Assembly: GCF_037327425.1 (NCBI RefSeq)
Contig: NZ_CP147846.1
Coordinates: 186,001-250,000, forward strand
Direction: 5' to 3'
Length of the DNA stretch: 64,000 nt
From: Rhodococcus sovatensis
GTDB lineage: Bacteria; Actinomycetota; Actinomycetes; Mycobacteriales; Mycobacteriaceae
Shown piece by piece: positions 42,525-50,885 of this stretch. The notes beneath the pieces were generated by a model. That model ran no database searches, was not told the origin of the DNA, and saw nothing but the letters and a program-made list of their open reading frames with translations. Position 1 is the first letter of the stretch, and each line of letters begins with the position of its first letter. Made by a program: the position numbers and the translations under genes.

Positions 42525-43440
42525 CGTACAGAGTTATCTGCTCACCAGCGGTAGGTACCGAGCCGAGGTCGCCTCGACGGGCGCGGGGCTACGGATGCTC
42601 GAATTCGACGGTGTGCCGTTGACCGAGACCTGGAAGGTGGGCGAGAAGCCGCCGCTGTCGGCCGGACTCGTGCTTGCGCCGTGGCCCAACCGCGTCGCCG
42701 ACGGCACTTTCACGTTCGAAGGTACCGAACATCGGCTCGAGATCACCGAGCCTTCCCGCAACAATGCAAGCCATGGGTTCGTCCGTCGCGTCGACTGGAC
42801 GTTGGTGGACCGCTCGCCGTCACGCGTCGAGCAATCCGTCGATGTCGGTCAGCACGAGGGGTGGCCGTATCGGTTGACGGTGACCGTCGCGCACGAACTC
42901 ACCGAGGACGGGCTGGTCGTCACGGCGACGGCGCAGAACGACGGTGACACCGACGCGCCCTACGGGATGGGCTTTCACACCTTCGTACGCGTCGGCGACG
43001 TTCCTCTGGACGACTGCGCGCTCGAGTTCTCGGCAGGTACGCGTCTGCAGCTGGACCCGGTGCGGAACCTGCCCAACGGCCCATCGGTGCCGACGGCGGG
43101 GTCGGATTACGACTTCACCGAGCCGAAGTCGCTGAAAGGGATCTGGCTGGACACACCCTTCAGCGCCGAGCTGCCGGACCCCGACGGCAGGGCGAGGCAC
43201 TACCTCCGGAGCCCGGACGGCGCTGCGACAATTCTGTGGACCGACCGGGAATTCGACTGGGTGCAGGTGTTCACCGCGGACCCGGCGAAGGACCAGGCGT
43301 ACCCCGATCGCGGGCGAGCGCTGGCAATCGAACCGATGACGTGCCCGCCGGATGCGTTCAACTCCGAGATCGATCTCCTCGTCTTGAAGCCCGGCGAATC
43401 CTGGACGGGCACTTGGGGAATGGAGTATCGAGCAGCATGA
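42508..43440 (+). CDS. aldose 1-epimerase-like protein
   Basis: 310 residues from ATG 42508 (ATG 42517 possible). Galactose mutarotase fold: GLVLAPWPNRVADGTFTFEG, NNASHGFVRRVDW (first catalytic His), APYGMGFHTFVRV (second His) and IEPMTCPPDAFN (Glu) are in the expected places. It interconverts alpha and beta sugar anomers. Operon partner of the sugar kinase downstream (ATGA overlap). Confidence 0.9.
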   Translation: MAPMADVQSYLLTSGRYRAEVASTGAGLRMLEFDGVPLTETWKVGEKPPLSAGLVLAPWPNRVADGTFTFEGTEHRLEITEPSRNNASHGFVRRVDWTLVDRSPSRVEQSVDVGQHEGWPYRLTVTVAHELTEDGLVVTATAQNDGDTDAPYGMGFHTFVRVGDVPLDDCALEFSAGTRLQLDPVRNLPNGPSVPTAGSDYDFTEPKSLKGIWLDTPFSAELPDPDGRARHYLRSPDGAATILWTDREFDWVQVFTADPAKDQAYPDRGRALAIEPMTCPPDAFNSEIDLLVLKPGESWTGTWGMEYRAA

Positions 43441-44375
43441 CGATACTGGTGTGCGGAGAGGCATTGGTCGACCTCGTTCCGGTCCACGAAGGCCCGTTGT
43501 TGTCGCCGAAGCTCGGCGGTGGGCCGTTCAACGTCGCGATCGCGCTCGGCCGTCTCGGCGAGAAGGTGTCGTTCCTGTCGCGGGTCTCGACCGATCCGTT
43601 CGGCGAGCAGATTCTGCAGAGCCTGCGTGATGCGAGCGTCGACGTCTCGCTTGTCCAGCGAGGGGACGAGCCGACGACGCTTGCCATGACCAATCTCGCC
43701 GACGACGGCAGCGCCCAGTACTCGTTCTACGCGGACGGTACGGCGGACCGTCTGGTGCAGGATCCAGGTGACCTGCCGGACGAGATCACGACGCTGTCGT
43801 TCGGAACGCTCTCGTTGCTGTACGAGCCGGGTGCATCGATGTATGCCGCGTTGCTCCACCGCGCGCACGCGGCTGGGAAACTGACGATGCTGGATCCGAA
43901 CATCCGTCCCGCAGCCATCGACAGCACGAGCGGAGACATCACGGCCGACGGGTTCAGACGACGGTTTCTCACGTGGTTGCCTGCGGTCGACATTCTGAAG
44001 GTGTCCGAGGATGATTCTCACTGGCTGGGATTGGGTTCGGACGGTTCGACGGTCGACGACTGGCTCGCGGCCGGAGTCACCGCAGTGGTCATGACGCGTG
44101 GCGGCGACGGAATTTCGGTGTTCACGACGTCCGGTGAGATTGGGGTGGACGGCGTGCAGGTCGACGTCGTCGACACCATCGGCGCTGGTGACACGGTCCA
44201 CGGGGCCCTGCTCGCATATTTGGAGAAAGAGAACATTGTCACATCGAGTGCCCTGAGTGACATGGGCAAGCGAGACTGGGAACGAGCATTGGGGTTCGCC
44301 GCGCGAGCAGCAGCCATCACGGTTTCTCGCCCGGGTGCCGACCCTCCGTGGGCGTCCGAGGCGCCGAGAGACTAG
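43437..44375 (+). CDS. PfkB-family carbohydrate kinase (fructokinase-like)
   Basis: ATG at 43437 overlaps the epimerase stop; 312 residues. PfkB features: MTILVCGEALVDLVP, GGGPFNVAIALGRLG (signature 1), LDPNIRPA and DTIGAGDTVHGALLAYL (signature 2 with the catalytic Asp in GAGD). Fructokinase or a related sugar kinase; the exact sugar cannot be told. It ends the pdxH-MFS-epimerase-kinase run. Confidence 0.92.
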   Translation: MTILVCGEALVDLVPVHEGPLLSPKLGGGPFNVAIALGRLGEKVSFLSRVSTDPFGEQILQSLRDASVDVSLVQRGDEPTTLAMTNLADDGSAQYSFYADGTADRLVQDPGDLPDEITTLSFGTLSLLYEPGASMYAALLHRAHAAGKLTMLDPNIRPAAIDSTSGDITADGFRRRFLTWLPAVDILKVSEDDSHWLGLGSDGSTVDDWLAAGVTAVVMTRGGDGISVFTTSGEIGVDGVQVDVVDTIGAGDTVHGALLAYLEKENIVTSSALSDMGKRDWERALGFAARAAAITVSRPGADPPWASEAPRD

Positions 44376-44445
44376 TTTCTCTATCGACGATAGAAGTGTC
44401 CGTTTTACGTACGTGTCCGTTACAAGAGTTCGAGAGGGACCATTC

Positions 44446-45744
44446 GTGCCCGCTGAGAATGACGCCAAAGCCACCCTCACCTATCCCGGTGGCGAACACA
44501 TCATGTCCATTGCCAAGGCGACCGAAGGCAATGACGGCATCGAGCTGGGAAAGCTGCTGGCTACGACCGGCTACACGACTCTCGACGGTGGGTTCGTCAA
44601 CACTGCCTCGACGAAGTCGGCGATTACCTACATCGACGGCGACCAGGGAATCCTTCGTTACCGCGGATACCCGATCGAACAGCTTGCCGGTAAGTCTTCG
44701 TTCATCGAGGTCAGCTATCTGCTGATCTACGGTGAGTTGCCTTCCGAGGACCAGTTGGAGAAGTTCACCGACAAGATCCGTCGACACACGCTGCTGCACG
44801 AGGATCTCAAGCGGTTCTTCGACGGATTCCCCCGCAACGCGCACCCGATGCCGGTGTTGTCGAGCGCGGTCAACGCACTGTCGGCGTACTACCAGGATTC
44901 GCTGGACCCGAACGATCCGGCGCAGGTCGAGCTGTCGACCATCCGATTGCTGGCGAAGCTGCCGACAATCGCGGCGTATGCGTACAAGAAGTCGGTCGGC
45001 CAGCCGTTCCTGTACCCGGACAACTCGAAGAGCCTCGTCGAGAACTTCCTGCGTATGACGTTCGGTTTCCCGGCCGAGCCCTACGAGGTCGACCCTGAGA
45101 TCGTCAAGGCGCTCGACATGCTGCTCATCCTGCATGCTGACCACGAGCAGAACTGCTCGACGTCGACGGTTCGTCTCGTCGGATCCTCGGACGCGAACCT
45201 CTTCACCTCGATCTCCGGCGGCATCAACGCACTGTGGGGACCGCTGCACGGCGGCGCCAACCAGGCTGTGCTCGAGATGCTCGACAAGATCAAGGCCGAA
45301 GACGGCGATGCCACCGACTTCCTGCGTCGCGTGAAGAACAAGGAAGACGGCGTGAAGCTCATGGGCTTCGGGCACCGCGTCTACAAGAACTTCGATCCGC
45401 GCGCCACGCTGGTCAAGGAAACCGCGCACACCATCCTCGGCAAGCTGGGCAACGGTGACGAGCTGCTCGACATCGCGCTCAAGCTCGAGGAGACCGCGCT
45501 CACCGACGATTACTTCGTCGAACGCAAGTTGTACCCGAACGTCGATTTCTACACCGGCTTGATCTACCGCGCGATGGGCTTCCCTCCGCGCATGTTCACG
45601 GTGTTGTTCGCCATGGGCCGCCTCCCGGGCTGGATCGCGCACTGGCGCGAGATGCACGAGGATCCGTCCACGAAGATCGGCCGTCCGCGCCAGATCTACA
45701 CCGGTTACACCGAGCGCGACTACAAGGACGTCAGCTCGCGCTGA
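44446..45744 (+). CDS. gltA2: citrate synthase (main, type II)
   Basis: GTG at 44446 with GAGAGGG 7 nt upstream; 432 residues, matching mycobacterial GltA2 (Rv0896). Motifs: GYTTLDGGFVNTASTKSAIT, ILRYRGYPIEQLA, ILHADHEQNCSTSTVRLVGS (active His), WGPLHGGANQAVLEML, GFGHRVYKNFDPRA and NVDFYTGLIY (active Asp). First step of the TCA cycle. A dyad CTATCG-A-CGATAG sits in the leader region at 44383-44395. A strong terminator follows. Confidence 0.96.
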   Translation: MPAENDAKATLTYPGGEHIMSIAKATEGNDGIELGKLLATTGYTTLDGGFVNTASTKSAITYIDGDQGILRYRGYPIEQLAGKSSFIEVSYLLIYGELPSEDQLEKFTDKIRRHTLLHEDLKRFFDGFPRNAHPMPVLSSAVNALSAYYQDSLDPNDPAQVELSTIRLLAKLPTIAAYAYKKSVGQPFLYPDNSKSLVENFLRMTFGFPAEPYEVDPEIVKALDMLLILHADHEQNCSTSTVRLVGSSDANLFTSISGGINALWGPLHGGANQAVLEMLDKIKAEDGDATDFLRRVKNKEDGVKLMGFGHRVYKNFDPRATLVKETAHTILGKLGNGDELLDIALKLEETALTDDYFVERKLYPNVDFYTGLIYRAMGFPPRMFTVLFAMGRLPGWIAHWREMHEDPSTKIGRPRQIYTGYTERDYKDVSSR

Positions 45745-45754
45745 GAAATGCACG

Positions 45755-45794
45755 AAAAGAGCCGCCGTACCCGACAGGGGACGGCGGCTCTTTT
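45755..45794. terminator. bidirectional intrinsic terminator
   Basis: AAAAGAGCCGCCGTACCC pairs with its complement GGGGACGGCGGCTCTTTT with a GACA loop (one mismatch), U-rich on either strand. It separates convergent gltA2 and the nitrilase-like gene. Confidence 0.93.
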
Positions 45795-45818
45795 GTCATC
45801 TGCCCGGACTCGGTCGGG

Positions 45819-46613
45819 TCAGAACTGTCGACGATTCGCGAGCACCGGGAGCTTCTTGCGAACGGCGTCGACGAGACCGGTGTCGATGTCCACGGTGAGC
45901 AGCCCCGGTGTCGCGTCGAGTTCGCCGAGGACCTCACCGGTGGGGGAGCTGACGACCGAATGCCCGACGCCCAGTGGCGCGGTACCTTCGGCTTCCGCTG
46001 GTTCCGCCTGATCGCACGCCGCGACGTAGGCGGTGGAATCGAGAGCGCGTGCCCTGGCGAGCAGTGACCACTGTTCGACCTTGCCTGGTCCGCTGCCCCA
46101 GGATGCGGGGACGACGACGAGCTCGGCTCCGAGATCGCCGAGCTTCTGGAACAGGGCCGGAAAGCGAATGTCGTAGCACGTGGCGAATCCGACGGTGACT
46201 CCGTCGATCTGGACCGTGAGTGGTTCCGATCCCGGTGCGACAGTGTCGGATTCGGCGAATCCGAAGGCGTCGAAGAGATGGATCTTGTCGTACGAAGCGT
46301 CGACTGTCGGCCCGGTGATCAGCAGTGTGTTGGCGACGCGGCCTTCGTCGGCGGGGGTGAACATGCCGGCGACGATGGTGATGCCGATACTCTTGGCGAT
46401 CTCGCGGACGGCATCGGCCCACGGGCCGTCGAGTGGCTCTGCGATTGTCCGAATGGGTCCACCGAAGCAGCGCATCATCGCTTCCGGGAACACGACGATC
46501 GTCGATCCCGCTTGGTGGGCGGCGCGGGCGTGCTTGTCGATGATCTTCAGGTTGTCCGACGGTTCGGTGCCGCTGGTCACCTGCGCGAGGCTGATTCGAA
46601 TGGTGGTACTCAT
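45819..46613 (-). CDS. carbon-nitrogen hydrolase (nitrilase superfamily amidase)
   Basis: ATG at 46613 behind AGGAGA gives 264 residues. The Glu-Lys-Cys catalytic triad is visible: Glu in VVFPEAMM, Lys in ASYDKIHLFD, Cys in GFATCYDIRFP; a second Glu follows in the GPGKVEQW helix. It hydrolyses amide or nitrile bonds. It is divergent from the GntR gene across 47 bp containing a candidate operator shared with the symporter/DUF2848 promoter region, so all four genes may serve one catabolic path. Confidence 0.92.
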   Translation of the reverse strand: MSTTIRISLAQVTSGTEPSDNLKIIDKHARAAHQAGSTIVVFPEAMMRCFGGPIRTIAEPLDGPWADAVREIAKSIGITIVAGMFTPADEGRVANTLLITGPTVDASYDKIHLFDAFGFAESDTVAPGSEPLTVQIDGVTVGFATCYDIRFPALFQKLGDLGAELVVVPASWGSGPGKVEQWSLLARARALDSTAYVAACDQAEPAEAEGTAPLGVGHSVVSSPTGEVLGELDATPGLLTVDIDTGLVDAVRKKLPVLANRRQF

Positions 46614-46647
46614 CGGCTGATCTCCTGGTTTCGTATCGCTATCAGAG

Positions 46648-46664
46648 GTATACATAGCGTATGC
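46648..46664. promoter_or_regulatory. putative GntR operator 1
   Basis: GTATACATAGCGTATGC, a dyad GYATAC-N5-GTATRC, overlapping the gntR start codon (ATG 46661). A near-identical site lies at 48669-48685 in the symporter/DUF2848 intergenic region. A FadR/FCD-type regulator is the obvious ligand. Confidence 0.7.
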
Positions 46665-47302
46665 AATCGCTATCGGGTCGGGACAAGGCGTACTCGTTCG
46701 TTCGCGATCAAGTGCTCACGTCACCCGCCGCCACCGGCACGTTTCTCAACGAGCAAGAACTCGCCACCCGAATCGGTGTGTCTCGCACGCCGGTTCGCGA
46801 GGCTCTGCTGATGCTGCAGGCCGAGGGGCTCGTCGAAATGGTACCCAAGCGAGGCGCCCACGTGCCGGCGATGTCCGGCCGTCAGATCGGCGAGCTGATG
46901 GAGTTGAGAGGCGTACTCGAGCGGCATGCCGCGAGTGCGTCGTTGAAGGCAGGTGCTCCGCCGGTCTCCCAGATGCGCGACGCGCTCGACCGGCAGGAAC
47001 ATCTCGCCGACACGCGAACTGCCGAGGGGGCAAAGGAATTCATCGATCTGGACGGTCTGTTTCATCAGATCCTCGTCGATGCGGCGGGCAGCGAACTGCT
47101 CTCGCGGACCTACGCCGGACTCCGGGCTCGCCAACTGAGGGTCGGGTTGACCGCTCTCTTCGCTGCCGCGGACCGTCAACGCAACGTGTGCTCCGAACAC
47201 GAGGCCATCGTCGCCGCCCTGGAGGAGGGCGACGAGGGCCTCGTACATCGAGCGATCGACGATCATCTCGAAGTCACACTGCAGATTCTGCTGCGGGCGT
47301 AG
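46661..47302 (+). CDS. GntR-family regulator, FCD type
   Basis: 213 residues from ATG 46661. Winged HTH at residues 1-75 (LNEQELATRIGVSRTPVREALLMLQAEGLVEMVPKRGAHVP), then a helical FCD effector domain with metal-binding-type His/Asp residues (DLDGLFHQILVDAAGS, CSEHEAIVAALEEGDEGLVHRAIDDHLE). Repressor responding to a carboxylate-like ligand, by family. No upstream leader if translation starts at 46661; the operator covers the start. It overlaps the convergent symporter gene by 29 bp. Confidence 0.93.
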   Translation: MQSLSGRDKAYSFVRDQVLTSPAATGTFLNEQELATRIGVSRTPVREALLMLQAEGLVEMVPKRGAHVPAMSGRQIGELMELRGVLERHAASASLKAGAPPVSQMRDALDRQEHLADTRTAEGAKEFIDLDGLFHQILVDAAGSELLSRTYAGLRARQLRVGLTALFAAADRQRNVCSEHEAIVAALEEGDEGLVHRAIDDHLEVTLQILLRA

Positions 47303-48608
47303 CGCCCGTCATGACCTTGTACTCCTCTTCTTCGGCGCGGTCGGGACCCCTGCCCAACGCAAGTCCGATCAGCGTGAGGACGCCGACTATGGCGACGTAG
47401 ACGACGATCAGTTCCCAGCTGTCGGTCTTGTCCAACAGGAAGACGAAGATCAGCGGAGCCATCGCGCCGCCGACCACGCCTGCCAGCGTGTAGGCGAGCG
47501 AACTGCCGGTCGAGCGGAGTCGGACGGTGAACTGCTCGGTCACGAACGCTGCCTGCGGCCCGTACATGAACGAGTGGAATGCCAAGCCGACGACGATTCC
47601 GAGAATCAGCAACGGTAGCGAACTTCCACCGATTATCAGGAAGAAGATGGCGCTCCACGTGACGCCACCGATGGCGGCGACGCCATAGACGAGCCGACGA
47701 TTGATCCGGTCGGACAGGGCTCCCGCCAGTGGGATCAGTCCTAGCTGGAACGTCGAGCCGACGAGGATCGCGATCAGAACTTCGCTTCGTTCGAACCCGA
47801 GCTTCTGTGTTCCGTAGGTGATCGAGAAGACGGTGAACAGGGCGTAGATGACATCGGGTGCGATGCGCGACATGATTGCGGCGACAAGCGGACGTCGTTG
47901 CGTCTTGAACACTTCACTGATCGGCGCTTCGGATCGGTCGCCGCTCTCCTGCAGCGCCTTGAACACCGGTGTGTCCTCGAGCTTCAGTCGAATCCACAGA
48001 CCGAATCCGACGAGCACGGCCGAGAACAGGAAGGCGACACGCCAACCCCACGATTCGAACTGCTCCTCGGTGAGAGCGAGCGTCAATCCTGCGAGTGCGC
48101 CGTTGGCGAGAAGATTGCCTGCGGGCGGTCCGATCTGTGCGGCGGAGGACCAGAAGCCGCGCTGGCTGGGGTTGCCGTATTCGCTCGACAGCAGGACTGC
48201 GCCGCCCCACTCGCCGCCGACTGCGACTCCCTGGGCAAAACGCATCGTGACAAGCAGGATCGGCGCGACGATGCCGATCGTGTCGTATCCGGGGATCAGT
48301 CCGATGGCGAACGTGGTGACGCCGATCAACAGCAAGGTGATGACGAGTAGCTGCTTGCGTCCGATCACGTCGCCGAGTCGTCCGAAGACGAATCCGCCGA
48401 CGGGACGGGCGATGTACCCGACTGCGTAGGTCGAGAACGCCAGCAAGGTCCCCGTCAGTGGATCGCTGTCGGGGAAGAAGACGATCGGGAAAATCAGCGC
48501 AGCGGCAGCGGAGTAGACAGCAAAGTCGTACCACTCCAATGCCGTGCCGGTGAGGCTCGCGGCGAATGCCTTCGCCAGGCCTTTCTTGTCGACTGTCTGC
48601 GCAGTCAT
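47274..48608 (-). CDS. MHS-family metabolite:proton symporter (MFS)
   Basis: ATG at 48608 (GAAGGAG upstream); 444 residues, twelve transmembrane segments. MHS group marks: LTGTALEWYDFAVYSAAAAL, VGYIARPVGGFVFGRLGDVIGRKQLL, RFAQGVAVGGEWGGAVLLSSEY. Members import carboxylates such as alpha-ketoglutarate, shikimate or proline. Promoter region carries operator 2, hence probably controlled by the GntR protein. Confidence 0.9.
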   Translation of the reverse strand: MTAQTVDKKGLAKAFAASLTGTALEWYDFAVYSAAAALIFPIVFFPDSDPLTGTLLAFSTYAVGYIARPVGGFVFGRLGDVIGRKQLLVITLLLIGVTTFAIGLIPGYDTIGIVAPILLVTMRFAQGVAVGGEWGGAVLLSSEYGNPSQRGFWSSAAQIGPPAGNLLANGALAGLTLALTEEQFESWGWRVAFLFSAVLVGFGLWIRLKLEDTPVFKALQESGDRSEAPISEVFKTQRRPLVAAIMSRIAPDVIYALFTVFSITYGTQKLGFERSEVLIAILVGSTFQLGLIPLAGALSDRINRRLVYGVAAIGGVTWSAIFFLIIGGSSLPLLILGIVVGLAFHSFMYGPQAAFVTEQFTVRLRSTGSSLAYTLAGVVGGAMAPLIFVFLLDKTDSWELIVVYVAIVGVLTLIGLALGRGPDRAEEEEYKVMTGATPAAESAV

Positions 48609-48668
48609 GGCGGCTCCTTCGTCTGTGCCTTGGGTCACTCGTCCCGTTGTACCATGTCCATACTTGAT

Positions 48669-48685
48669 GTATACAAGACGTATGC
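48669..48685. promoter_or_regulatory. putative GntR operator 2
   Basis: GTATACAAGACGTATGC matches operator 1 at 14 of 17 positions, with differences only in the spacer. It lies between the divergent symporter and DUF2848 genes. Confidence 0.7.
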
Positions 48686-48736
48686 GCAAGTGTTTCGGCG
48701 TATTGGAAACAATCAATTAACGAGAGGCCCTCCTTG

Positions 48737-49411
48737 ATGCTGACGTTCACACTCCCTGACGGTTCGACCGAAACGGTCGAGCCTCGCACACTGCTCAACG
48801 CCGGCTACGCGGGTCGCAACCAGGACGAAGTGGCGCACCACATCGCCGAATTGGCAGAACTCGGTGTTCCGGCTCCGACCGTCACCCCGGCGATGTACCC
48901 GATTTCGCCGTACCTTGCGCAGCAGACCGATGAGGTGCACGTCCAGCACGGTCGCACGTCCGGAGAGGCCGAATGGGCGCTGGTGATTCTCGGTGACACA
49001 GAGAACGACGTCCTGCTCACCGTCGCATGCGATCACACCGACCGCGAGCTGGAAGTTCACAGCGTCGCCTGGAGCAAGAACGCATCCCCCGATGTGCTGG
49101 GAACCAACGCGTGGCGGTTGTCCGATGTCGCCGATCGCATCGACGAGATCACCCTGAAAGCCTGGGTCGGCGAGACGCCGATTCAGACGGGTTCCCTCGC
49201 CGATCTGCTCTCACCGAAGTACTGGCTCGACGTCCTCCGTGAGCGTGGATTGTTCGAGCGTGGAACCATCCTGATTTCGGGCACGATCTCGATGCACCCG
49301 GGCGTCGACCAGTTCGCCGATTCCTGGAAGGTCGAGATGGGCGATCCGGCTACCGGCAACGTGCTGACCTGCGAATACCGGACAATTTTGATGCCTGCCC
49401 CAATCGGCTGA
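48737..49411 (+). CDS. DUF2848 family protein
   Basis: ATG 48737 (MLTFTLPDGSTETV) with GAGAGG upstream; 224 residues. It matches DUF2848, a family related to fumarylacetoacetate hydrolases, with features VTPAMYPISPYLAQQ, HGRTSGEAEWALVI and ACDHTDRELEVHSVAWSKNASPDVLG. It is probably a hydrolase acting on the compound taken up by the symporter. Shares the divergent promoter region with operator 2. Confidence 0.82.
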   Translation: MLTFTLPDGSTETVEPRTLLNAGYAGRNQDEVAHHIAELAELGVPAPTVTPAMYPISPYLAQQTDEVHVQHGRTSGEAEWALVILGDTENDVLLTVACDHTDRELEVHSVAWSKNASPDVLGTNAWRLSDVADRIDEITLKAWVGETPIQTGSLADLLSPKYWLDVLRERGLFERGTILISGTISMHPGVDQFADSWKVEMGDPATGNVLTCEYRTILMPAPIG

Positions 49412-49435
49412 CGACCGCGAAGTAGGGTGGACCGC

Positions 49436-49795
49436 GTGACGAAGCCAATTATCGAGTTCCAGGCAGGCCCCCCGCCCGTCGATCTAGTCATCGTGGATTT
49501 GGTCGAGGGAGACGGCGCCGAAGCCGTTCCCGGGGGCAATGTCGAGGTTCATTACGTCGGCGTCGAGTTCGAGTCCGGAGAGGAATTCGACTCCTCGTGG
49601 AATCGCGGCGAGTCGATCAAGTTCCCGCTTCAGGGCCTGATTCAGGGCTGGCAGGACGGAATCCCCGGCATGAAGGTCGGCGGCCGTCGTCAGCTCACCA
49701 TTCCGCCGGAGCTGGCGTACGGACCTGCAGGGCAGGGCCACCGGCTGTCGGGCAAGACGCTCGTATTCGTGATCGACCTACTCGAGGCCAGCTAG
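49436..49795 (+). CDS. FKBP-type peptidyl-prolyl cis-trans isomerase
   Basis: GTG at 49436 with TAGGGT at 49423-49428 (7 nt gap), so probably leaderless; 119 residues. FKBP core: VEVHYVGVEFESGEEFDSSWNRG, FPLQGLIQGWQDGIPGMKVGGRRQLTIPPELAYG, KTLVFVIDLLEAS. It speeds proline isomerisation in folding proteins. No signal peptide, so cytoplasmic. Convergent 4-bp overlap with the oxygenase gene. Confidence 0.95.
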   Translation: MTKPIIEFQAGPPPVDLVIVDLVEGDGAEAVPGGNVEVHYVGVEFESGEEFDSSWNRGESIKFPLQGLIQGWQDGIPGMKVGGRRQLTIPPELAYGPAGQGHRLSGKTLVFVIDLLEAS

Positions 49796-50811
49796 CGCAA
49801 TGCAGGGATGGCGGCCCGTGCTCGGGCTGCCTCCCGCGTTGCCGTCGTATTGCTCTTTCCGCCTCGTGAACCCGCCAGTTTCGCGGCGATGTGCTCGGCA
49901 ACGGTGACTGGTTCGTAGTGAAGTGCCTCTCCGGGTTCGACACACGAGTCGAGCGGTGCGATAGTCGCGTCCAGATTCCCGTCGTGAAAGAACGCCACCG
50001 AACGACGTCGGACGATGTTTCCGTCGACGACCGGTGGCCGCACCCGATGCAGGGTGGACAACCACCGATCGTTGGTGAGCCTGGCCGTCAGGTCCCCGAG
50101 GTTGATCAGCACCGCATCGTCTGCGGGTGACACATCGTGCCAGCGCAGATCGCTGCCGACTACCTGTAGCCCCGCCACCTGGTCGGCCCAGAGCACGGTG
50201 ACCAGGCCGTAGTCGGTGTGCTCGCCCATTCCGTCCAACTCGCCGTCGAGCTCTATCTCCCCGGGTGGAAGCGCGTAGTTGTTCATTCGCAGAGTGTCGA
50301 GTGAGTTGTTCGTGATCGATTCGAAGAAGTCGGGCGCAAGGCCAAGGGCGTCGGCGAAGATCTGGGTGAGTGTGCGCGCCACCCGTGCTGCGTGCGCGAA
50401 GTAGGTCTCGACGGCATCGACGAAACCGTCGACCGCCGGCCATACATTGTCGACCCCGTCGCCGGTACCGACGTTGAACGCCTCGAAGAAGTCGTTCATG
50501 CGTGTCGCCGACTCCACCCCGAGGCTCAGGCTGAGCGATTCGCTCTTCGGTGCCGTGTAGCCGCGATTGACATCCGGCGGCATGATGTACGACGCCTTGT
50601 CGGCGGGATTCAGTGCGAAGAAGCCGTCGATTGCGCGTCGAAGGCCGTCGAGGACGGACTCGGGGATCCCGTGCCCGGTGATCGACATGAATCCGACTGC
50701 GCTGCACGCGTAGTCCAGGTCGGACGCGACTGCCCGTCGGCTCTCTTCGGTGCCGTGCCCGACGTAGGGCGAGATATCGATCGTCGGTACGTGAAACTGG
50801 GTCAGCGACAT
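49792..50811 (-). CDS. 2-oxoglutarate/Fe(II)-dependent oxygenase (isopenicillin N synthase-like)
   Basis: 339 residues from ATG 50811. N-terminal DIOX_N segment: VPTIDISPYVG, AVGFMSITGHGIPESVLDGL. Fe(II) ligands: His and Asp in GEHTDYGLVTVLW, His in STLHRVRPP; 2OG-binding Arg in the RRRSVAFFH segment. Family members hydroxylate or cyclise small molecules. No biosynthetic cluster lies around it, so the substrate is unknown. Confidence 0.92.
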   Translation of the reverse strand: MSLTQFHVPTIDISPYVGHGTEESRRAVASDLDYACSAVGFMSITGHGIPESVLDGLRRAIDGFFALNPADKASYIMPPDVNRGYTAPKSESLSLSLGVESATRMNDFFEAFNVGTGDGVDNVWPAVDGFVDAVETYFAHAARVARTLTQIFADALGLAPDFFESITNNSLDTLRMNNYALPPGEIELDGELDGMGEHTDYGLVTVLWADQVAGLQVVGSDLRWHDVSPADDAVLINLGDLTARLTNDRWLSTLHRVRPPVVDGNIVRRRSVAFFHDGNLDATIAPLDSCVEPGEALHYEPVTVAEHIAAKLAGSRGGKSNTTATREAARARAAIPALR

Positions 50812-50885
50812 CGTTCGATTTTTGCAATATCGATCGCACCCGTGGGTTTCTTCGGTGTAAATAGTCCTTGTTTGCGCCTCGGCAA

